Origin: Arthrobacter sp. zg-Y820
GTDB lineage: Bacteria; Actinomycetota; Actinomycetes; Actinomycetales; Micrococcaceae
Direction: 5' to 3'
DNA length: 64,000 bases
Assembly: GCF_030142155.1 (NCBI RefSeq)
Contig: NZ_CP126247.1
Coordinates: forward strand, 3,162,001-3,226,000
Of this stretch, positions 59,639 to 64,000 are shown piece after piece (position 1 is the stretch's first letter; the number at the start of each line of letters is the position of its first letter). Below the pieces are notes generated by a model. It had not been told where the DNA came from. It ran no database searches and saw nothing but the letters and a program-made list of their open reading frames with translations. The translations under genes and the position numbers were made by a program.

Positions 59639-60553
59639 TTAAGGATGGAAAAGTTTGCGACGCAGCGGACATGCCGGGACGCACAGCCAGCAAACCGCTG
59701 CTGCGACGGCCACCAGTGCGGCCACTGCGGCTGCAAGGATCCAGCGGAAATCCGCCGGCGCCTGCTGCAGGAGCACGAAGGCGCCCATGGCCAGGACAAA
59801 CCAGCCGAACGCCTTGCGCAGTGCCGCCTCGGGGATCCGGCCGGAGAGTTTGGCGCCGATGAGGGAGCCGACAATGGCCGCTGCCGTCACGGCCAGGATC
59901 AGTGGCCAGTCGAGCTGGACCGTGGTGAGATAGCCGGCGAGGCCGGCGAAGGACTTCATGCTGATGACCACCAGCGAGGTGCCGACAGCCACTGACATCG
60001 GCAGTCCGCCGAGCAGGGCCAGGGCGGGAACCACGAGGAATCCGCCGCCGGCTCCGACCAGGCCGGTGATCAGGCCGACGACCGCGCCGTCCAGCAGCAC
60101 GCGCCCCAGCGGCAGTTCGGCGCGCCGGCCGGCGCCGCCGCCCGGGGTGGTGCCGCCGTCGTCGTCGCCGCCGCGGGCGGCGGGTTTCTTCTTCCGGCCG
60201 CGGAGCATGGCCACCGAGGTGGCAACCATCATCAGCGCGAAGGCGATCATCAGGATCTCGCCGGGAATCCGGCCGCCCAGCAGCCCGCCGACGAAGGCGC
60301 CGACCATGCCGGCGGCGCCGAACAGCAGCCCGGTGCGCCACATCACCCGGCCGCTGCGGGCATGGCTGACCACGCTGACCGCCGATGTCACGCCGACGAC
60401 GAACAGTGAGGCGGCGATCGCCTCCTTGGCGTCGAATCCGGCCACGTAGACCAGGATCGGCACGGTCAGGATCGACCCGCCGCCGCCGAGTACACCCAGT
60501 GACAACCCGATCAGGACCGACAGGGCGAGCACCAGGATCAGCGTGGAGGTCAT
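59639..60553 (-). CDS. TauE/SafE-family sulfite exporter
   Basis: 304-residue permease with two repeats of the family motif: GLSLGVLGGGGSILTVPILVY near the start and TGLVGAGGGFLVVPALALLGG in the middle, about nine hydrophobic helices in all, and a Gly/Asp/Lys-rich cytoplasmic loop. In this setting it would export sulfite made by the neighbouring persulfide dioxygenase. The ATG at 60553 overlaps the rhodanese stop (ATGA) and the gene ends 12 bases before the dioxygenase start, so the three genes form one operon. Confidence 0.9.
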   Translation of the reverse strand: MTSTLILVLALSVLIGLSLGVLGGGGSILTVPILVYVAGFDAKEAIAASLFVVGVTSAVSVVSHARSGRVMWRTGLLFGAAGMVGAFVGGLLGGRIPGEILMIAFALMMVATSVAMLRGRKKKPAARGGDDDGGTTPGGGAGRRAELPLGRVLLDGAVVGLITGLVGAGGGFLVVPALALLGGLPMSVAVGTSLVVISMKSFAGLAGYLTTVQLDWPLILAVTAAAIVGSLIGAKLSGRIPEAALRKAFGWFVLAMGAFVLLQQAPADFRWILAAAVAALVAVAAAVCWLCVPACPLRRKLFHP

Positions 60554-61152
60554 GACTGGGGCAGCTGCGCGACGGCTTCCGCGCGGGTCGGCTCGGCGGC
60601 GGCCTTGTTCCACGGCATGACCGAGAGGGCTTTGCCCATGGCGCAGGTGTTGGTGGCGGCCGAGAAGGTCAGGCCGGTGCCGATGCCGCCGGCGAGCAGC
60701 CGGAGCTTGGGCGTGACGAACCGGCCGCCGAGCACGCCCACGAGCACGAGGGAGCCGGCAGCGAGCCGGACCTGGCGTTCCATGTCCCAGCGTGCCTTGC
60801 CGCGGACGACGTCGCCGCCGGCTGCCGCGAATCCGGGCACTCCCCCGGCAAGGACGGTGGCGGTGCTGATGCCTGCGGCGGCCAGGCGCTGCCGGGCCTG
60901 CTCGGCGCGGACGCCGGACTGGCAGGCCAACACGATGCGGCCGCTGAGTCGTGCGGCGAAGTCCGCCGTGTCCTCCGAGAGCAGCGGCAGCGGCACGTTG
61001 TAGGAGCCTGCAATGTGCAGGGATTCAAACTCGGCGGCTGAGCGGACATCGAGGACGACGACGTCGCCGGGCTCCTGCTGCCAGTCGCGCAGGGTCTGCG
61101 GATCGATCGGAGAAACGGCCGGTGCGGAAGCTGAGGGGAAAGCGGAAGTCAT
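60550..61152 (-). CDS. Rhodanese with membrane-anchored DUF2892 tail (YgaP-like)
   Basis: 200-residue sulfurtransferase. The N-terminal rhodanese domain (residues about 20-115) has VLDVRSAAEFESLHIAGSYN and the catalytic cysteine in IVLACQSGVRAEQARQRL; a C-terminal segment with two hydrophobic helices (ERQVRLAAGSLVLVGVLGG and LLAGGIGTGLTFSAATN) matches DUF2892, as in E. coli YgaP. It would carry sulfane sulfur at the membrane and pass it to the persulfide dioxygenase. First gene of the operon, with the CstR-type operator just upstream. The start at 61152 was chosen over an upstream in-frame one that lies inside the operator region. Confidence 0.88.
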   Translation of the reverse strand: MTSAFPSASAPAVSPIDPQTLRDWQQEPGDVVVLDVRSAAEFESLHIAGSYNVPLPLLSEDTADFAARLSGRIVLACQSGVRAEQARQRLAAAGISTATVLAGGVPGFAAAGGDVVRGKARWDMERQVRLAAGSLVLVGVLGGRFVTPKLRLLAGGIGTGLTFSAATNTCAMGKALSVMPWNKAAAEPTRAEAVAQLPQS

Positions 61153-61183
61153 GGGAGTCCTCTCGGGACAAGGCGTTGGGTGG

Positions 61184-61241
61184 ATACCCCACCGAGTATG
61201 TCGGATACCCCCGGGGGTAGTCAAAACACCGGGTGGGGTAT
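61184..61241. promoter_or_regulatory. 58-bp concentric operator of the CstR/CsoR type
   Basis: An inner 14-bp perfect palindrome TACCCCCGGGGGTA (61206-61219) is centred at exactly the same point (61212.5) as an outer inverted repeat ATACCCCACC (61184-61193) / GGTGGGGTAT (61232-61241). The G/C tract framed by TA is characteristic of CsoR/CstR operators. The outer right arm runs into TATAGC, a possible -10 box of the repressor gene. Serves both divergent units. Confidence 0.88.
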
Positions 61242-61278
61242 AGCCTTGGGAGCAAGAACCCTACGTTTGGAGACGTCC

Positions 61279-61536
61279 GTGCAACTCGATCCCACCGAAC
61301 TCACCCCGGTGATCAACCGGCTCAAGCGCGCGCAGGGCCAGCTGACCGCTGTCACCCGGATGCTGGAGGAGGGCAAGGACTGCAAGGACATCGTCACGCA
61401 GTTGGCCGCCGTCTCGAAGGCGCTCGACCGGGCCGGTTTCGCCATCATCGCCACGGGCCTGGAGCAGTGCCTCACCCAGAAGGACGGCAGCATGGACAAA
61501 AAGGACCTGGAGAAGCTCTTCCTCTCGCTCGCCTGA
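61279..61536 (+). CDS. cstR: CstR-like persulfide-sensing repressor (CsoR/RcnR family)
   Basis: 85-residue all-helical repressor: RLKRAQGQLTAVTRMLEEGKDC and LAAVSKALDRAGFAIIATGLEQC contain the two family cysteines, C35 and C64. In copper-sensing CsoR the residue four before the second cysteine is a metal-binding histidine; here it is a glycine (G60), so metal sensing is unlikely and persulfide sensing by the cysteine pair, as in CstR, fits. It is divergent from the rhodanese-TauE-persulfide dioxygenase operon. GGAG lies six bases before the chosen GTG at 61279; the in-frame ATG at 61180 lies inside the operator and is rejected. Confidence 0.88.
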   Translation: MQLDPTELTPVINRLKRAQGQLTAVTRMLEEGKDCKDIVTQLAAVSKALDRAGFAIIATGLEQCLTQKDGSMDKKDLEKLFLSLA

Positions 61537-61677
61537 GCGGGAAGGCTTCCGCTGGCGGTGCCGCGACGGCAGGTCGGTCGGCACGGATGCACGGGTTTCG
61601 GCGAGGCCTTGTTTCCGGAGGTGACACAGGGCGAGCCTTAAACGGGTACCGGCTTATCCTCTGACGAAGGAATCGTC

Positions 61678-62268
61678 ATGAAACCCACCGCAAAATTGAC
61701 TGCCGCCGCAGCCGCTGTCTGTATCAGCCTGGCGGCCTGTACCACCAACCCCAATGGGACAGCCGAAGCACCTGATTCAACGGCTTCATCGGCGCCGGGC
61801 CCAACCTCAACCGATGCGCCCAGCCCCGCCCCTAGTACTGCGCCACCTCCAAGCACCCCACCGGCTCCCACCTCCGAACGCTCCAAGTCGGCTCTGGAGA
61901 TGACGCCGGAAGAGGCCATGTACGCGGTCCTCAACGGGAAAATTTCCATGGATGAGTACTGCGACCGGGACACATTCTTCACCTCCGGGGACACGCAGAT
62001 GTGTTACTTCTACAAGAATCCCCAAACCTACATGCCGCCGGACTATCCCGACGTGCCGATGGATTACGGCAACGCCTGGCAGGAAAGTCCCACCAGATTC
62101 CGCTTCGCCACCCATGCCGAGGCCTACAACGCGTGGCAGCAGGGAATGCCCTATTACGAGGCTTTTTGCCTCAACTACGTGCCCGTGACACCCGGCGGGG
62201 TTTCCCAGTGCGAAGGCATCCAGGCAGGAACGGTTGATTCCTACACGGGAGAGTACGTCGGCCCCTGA
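61678..62268 (+). CDS. Predicted lipoprotein of unknown function
   Basis: 196 residues. Signal peptide with lipobox SLAAC near residue 21, then a Ser/Pro/Thr-rich linker of about 45 residues (likely wall-spanning), then a C-terminal domain of about 125 residues with four cysteines (in MDEYCDRDTFF, TQMCYFY, EAFCLNYVP and VSQCEGI) that could form two disulfides, plus many aromatic residues. I do not recognise the family. GAAGGA precedes the ATG. Convergent with the next gene, ten bases apart. Confidence 0.75.
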   Translation: MKPTAKLTAAAAAVCISLAACTTNPNGTAEAPDSTASSAPGPTSTDAPSPAPSTAPPPSTPPAPTSERSKSALEMTPEEAMYAVLNGKISMDEYCDRDTFFTSGDTQMCYFYKNPQTYMPPDYPDVPMDYGNAWQESPTRFRFATHAEAYNAWQQGMPYYEAFCLNYVPVTPGGVSQCEGIQAGTVDSYTGEYVGP

Positions 62269-62277
62269 CTGGACTGC

Positions 62278-63192
62278 TCACTTTCCGACTCGGAGCCCGC
62301 CCCGCGCAGCGGCGACCAGCTCCCGAACCTCCGGCGCCACCTCCTGCCCGAAGCGGTCCAGGTCCTCGGCGCTGTCGGTGGCGAGAAGAAAGCCGGAAAT
62401 GCCGTGCTCCAGGGCGATCTGCGCCAGCTCCCGCGCCCACTGGCCCGGCGGTCCCCGCAGCAGTCCGCCGCCGGCAGCGGAGAAGCTGCCGCTGAAGTTC
62501 AGCAGCCGGCGCACGACGGCGGGATCGCGGCCCGCTGCGGTGGCGGCGTCGTCGATCCGGGCGTTTAGCGCTGCCAGATCGGCCGGCCCGCCGGGCAGAT
62601 ATCCCAGCGTGGGCACCCACCCGTCAGCCGTTTCCCCGGTGAGCCGGAGCATGCGCGGCTTGTAGGCACCGAGCCAGATGCCGACGTCGTGCGCCGGAGC
62701 CGGACCGCGCTTGGCGCCGTTGACGTGATGCACACGCCCGTCCACCCGCAGCGGACTGCGGTCCGACGCCTCCCAGACGCCGCGGATGATCCGGATCGCC
62801 TCCGCCAACCCGGTGACCGCTTCGCCCGGTTCCAGCCGCTGCCCGCCGACCGCCTCGATCGCGTCCCAGAACGCTCCGGCGCCGAGTCCGAGCTCGAACC
62901 GGCCGCCGCTGAGCAGATCCAGGCTGGCCGCACTGCGGGCCACGAGCACCGGCTGGCGGAGCGGCAGGTTCAGCACGTTGGTGGCCAGCATGATCCGCTC
63001 GGTGCGGGCCGCGGCATAGGAGAGCAGGGTCCAGGTGTCCAGGAACCGCGGCTGGTACGGGTGGTCCTGGAAGCTGGCCAGGTCCAGTCCCGCAGCCTCG
63101 GCCGCTACGGTCAGCTCCACGGCCCGGTGCGGCGGCGCGGCGGCCGGGGTGAGGAAGGCGCCGAAGAGCAGTGTGCGGCCGTAGTCGGGCAT
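62278..63192 (-). CDS. LLM-class flavin-dependent oxidoreductase
   Basis: 304-residue luciferase-like monooxygenase fold enzyme, probably using FMN or F420. LASFQDHPYQPRFLDTWTLLSYAAARTERI, LLSGGRFELGLGAGAFWDAIEA and the DVGIWLGAYKPRMLRLTGETADGWVP stretch (here cited as motifs, each part of the TIM-barrel) are typical. Substrate unknown. It is followed on the same strand, upstream in transcription, by a methyltransferase gene 63 bases away. Confidence 0.85.
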   Translation of the reverse strand: MPDYGRTLLFGAFLTPAAAPPHRAVELTVAAEAAGLDLASFQDHPYQPRFLDTWTLLSYAAARTERIMLATNVLNLPLRQPVLVARSAASLDLLSGGRFELGLGAGAFWDAIEAVGGQRLEPGEAVTGLAEAIRIIRGVWEASDRSPLRVDGRVHHVNGAKRGPAPAHDVGIWLGAYKPRMLRLTGETADGWVPTLGYLPGGPADLAALNARIDDAATAAGRDPAVVRRLLNFSGSFSAAGGGLLRGPPGQWARELAQIALEHGISGFLLATDSAEDLDRFGQEVAPEVRELVAAARGGLRVGK

Positions 63193-63255
63193 GGGGCGCT
63201 CCTCGGGCTCGGCGGGTCACGGTGAGGGTGCCCAGTGTAGACCGGCGGGGTGCGG

Positions 63256-63972
63256 CTAGACCGGGTGGGTCAGGAAGATCCATTCCGGCGACTTCGGGTT
63301 TACCGGGCTGTGGTCCCAATCGCCCCAAGTGCGGTCCACCGTCAGCCCTGCCGAGTCCAGCCCCCTCAGAATGTCTTTCCGGGAGGGGAACCTCAGGGTT
63401 TCCGTTGTGGTCCAGGTGCGGGCGCCCTGGGCCCAGCAATCGACGTGGGTTATCAGGTCGCCGTCGCGGTGGACTTCCGTGCGGACCGTCCCCCGGGCGG
63501 TGCGGCGGCTGCCCGCCGTCTGCCAGTTCCGCCAGGCTTCCGCCGCGGGATTGCGCACTTCAAAAGCCAGGCGGCCGCCGGGCCGCAGGGCCCGCGCGGC
63601 CTGGGCCGCCCCTGTTGCCCACGCCCCGTCGTCCAGGAAGTACTGGGCAACGTGCCCCGTCATCAGGACAAGGTCCGCCCAATCTGCCGGCAGCTTTTCG
63701 GCCGTTCCGTGCAGCCACGAAACGGAGGCGCCATGTCCCTGGCGTTCCGCCACGGAGAGCATGGTGCGTTCCGGCTCGACGCCGATTACCTCGTGCCCCT
63801 CGCCGGCCAGCAGGCTGCACAGCAGACCCGTTCCGGCCCCGATGTCGGCAATCCGTGCTGCGCCCAGCCCGGCGGCCAGGTCCAGGTAGAAGTCCAGGTC
63901 GCGGCGGCCCTCGCTGTCGGTGTCGTAGGCGGCCGCGAGTTCGGGAGTGGCGTAGTAGTTGCCGGGGGTCAT
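63256..63972 (-). CDS. Class I SAM-dependent methyltransferase
   Basis: 238 residues. The SAM-binding core is IADIGAGTGLLCSLLAGEGH (glycine-rich loop), VIGVEPERTMLSVAE (acidic end of strand 2) and VLMTGHVAQYFLDDG; RPGGRLAFEVRNP follows. It resembles actinobacterial methyltransferases of unknown substrate. Downstream on the same strand lies the LLM-class enzyme gene. The ATG at 63972 begins three bases after a TAA that ends a further gene at the window edge, so the three may be co-transcribed. Confidence 0.85.
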   Translation of the reverse strand: MTPGNYYATPELAAAYDTDSEGRRDLDFYLDLAAGLGAARIADIGAGTGLLCSLLAGEGHEVIGVEPERTMLSVAERQGHGASVSWLHGTAEKLPADWADLVLMTGHVAQYFLDDGAWATGAAQAARALRPGGRLAFEVRNPAAEAWRNWQTAGSRRTARGTVRTEVHRDGDLITHVDCWAQGARTWTTTETLRFPSRKDILRGLDSAGLTVDRTWGDWDHSPVNPKSPEWIFLTHPV

Positions 63973-63975
63973 GGC

Positions 63976-64000
63976 TTATCCCCGGACCAGGTTCTCGACC
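63976..64000 (-). CDS. 3' end of a gene cut by the window edge
   Basis: On the minus strand the last bases read VENLVRG followed by TAA at 63976-63978, three bases before the methyltransferase ATG. This looks like the end of an upstream gene, but seven codons are too few to identify or fully prove it. Confidence 0.3.

Noticed and set aside
61180..61278. N-terminal extension of the CstR-like repressor from the ATG at 61180
   Set aside because: It would be encoded by the operator itself and has no family similarity; the GTG at 61279 has a ribosome site and matches the family length.

Overview
The window looks like a chromosomal segment of a high-GC Gram-positive bacterium of the Micrococcaceae, close to Arthrobacter. 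The reasons are the high GC with strongly GC-biased third codon positions, a menaquinone (not ubiquinone) set (menD, menF, menG, a polyprenyl diphosphate synthase and a geranylgeranyl-reductase-like enzyme), a PucR-type regulator beside GABA genes, a DUF222/HNH protein, a wall protein with an LAxTG-type sorting signal, and several genes whose -10 box lies six bases before the start codon, as expected of leaderless mRNAs. No rRNA, tRNA, CRISPR array, transposase or phage structural gene was recognised.

Layout. 0-12.2 kb: the 3' part of a drug-type MFS exporter, a GAF/winged-helix regulator, a ferredoxin-NADP reductase (FprA type), RarD, a CAP-domain wall protein with an Ala-rich repeat, and GABA catabolism (aldehyde dehydrogenase, gabT) with a divergent PucR regulator. 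12.2-13.0 kb: a gene-free mosaic of short repeats. 13.0-26.4 kb: a glycolipid-binding-fold protein, a SUKH-like protein, a HIT hydrolase, the menaquinone genes (polyprenyl synthase, reductase, menG, then divergent menF; menD further on) and, between menF and menD, a polar amino-acid ABC transporter with two tandem binding proteins plus an HNH protein.

26.5-36.1 kb: an apparently acquired, lower-GC catabolic block beside a broken acetyltransferase gene. One long minus-strand operon carries an ABC transporter, an MhpA-like hydroxylase, an MhpB-like ring-cleavage dioxygenase, an MhpC-like hydrolase and an IclR regulator. A hydratase (MhpD/HpaH type) is divergent, and a perfect 29-bp inverted repeat lies between them. 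36.1-53.8 kb: a ThDP enzyme, a DUF2252 protein, a short-chain dehydrogenase remnant, an EcsC protein, VOC and DUF4259 proteins, a betaine-type BCCT transporter, FmdB plus formamidase, an S66 peptidase, and three MFS exporters with a TetR regulator.

53.8-64 kb: a broken regulator gene, a methionine aminopeptidase, a tight four-gene operon (ImmA/IrrE-like protease, multi-spanning membrane protein, alpha/beta hydrolase, EspR-like DNA-binding protein), a persulfide-detoxification module (rhodanese, TauE/SafE exporter, persulfide dioxygenase with rhodanese domain) facing a CstR-like repressor across a concentrically symmetric operator, and finally a lipoprotein, an LLM flavin enzyme and a methyltransferase. 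The best candidates for something little described are the ImmA operon, the 12.2-13.0 kb repeat mosaic and the concentric CstR operator.
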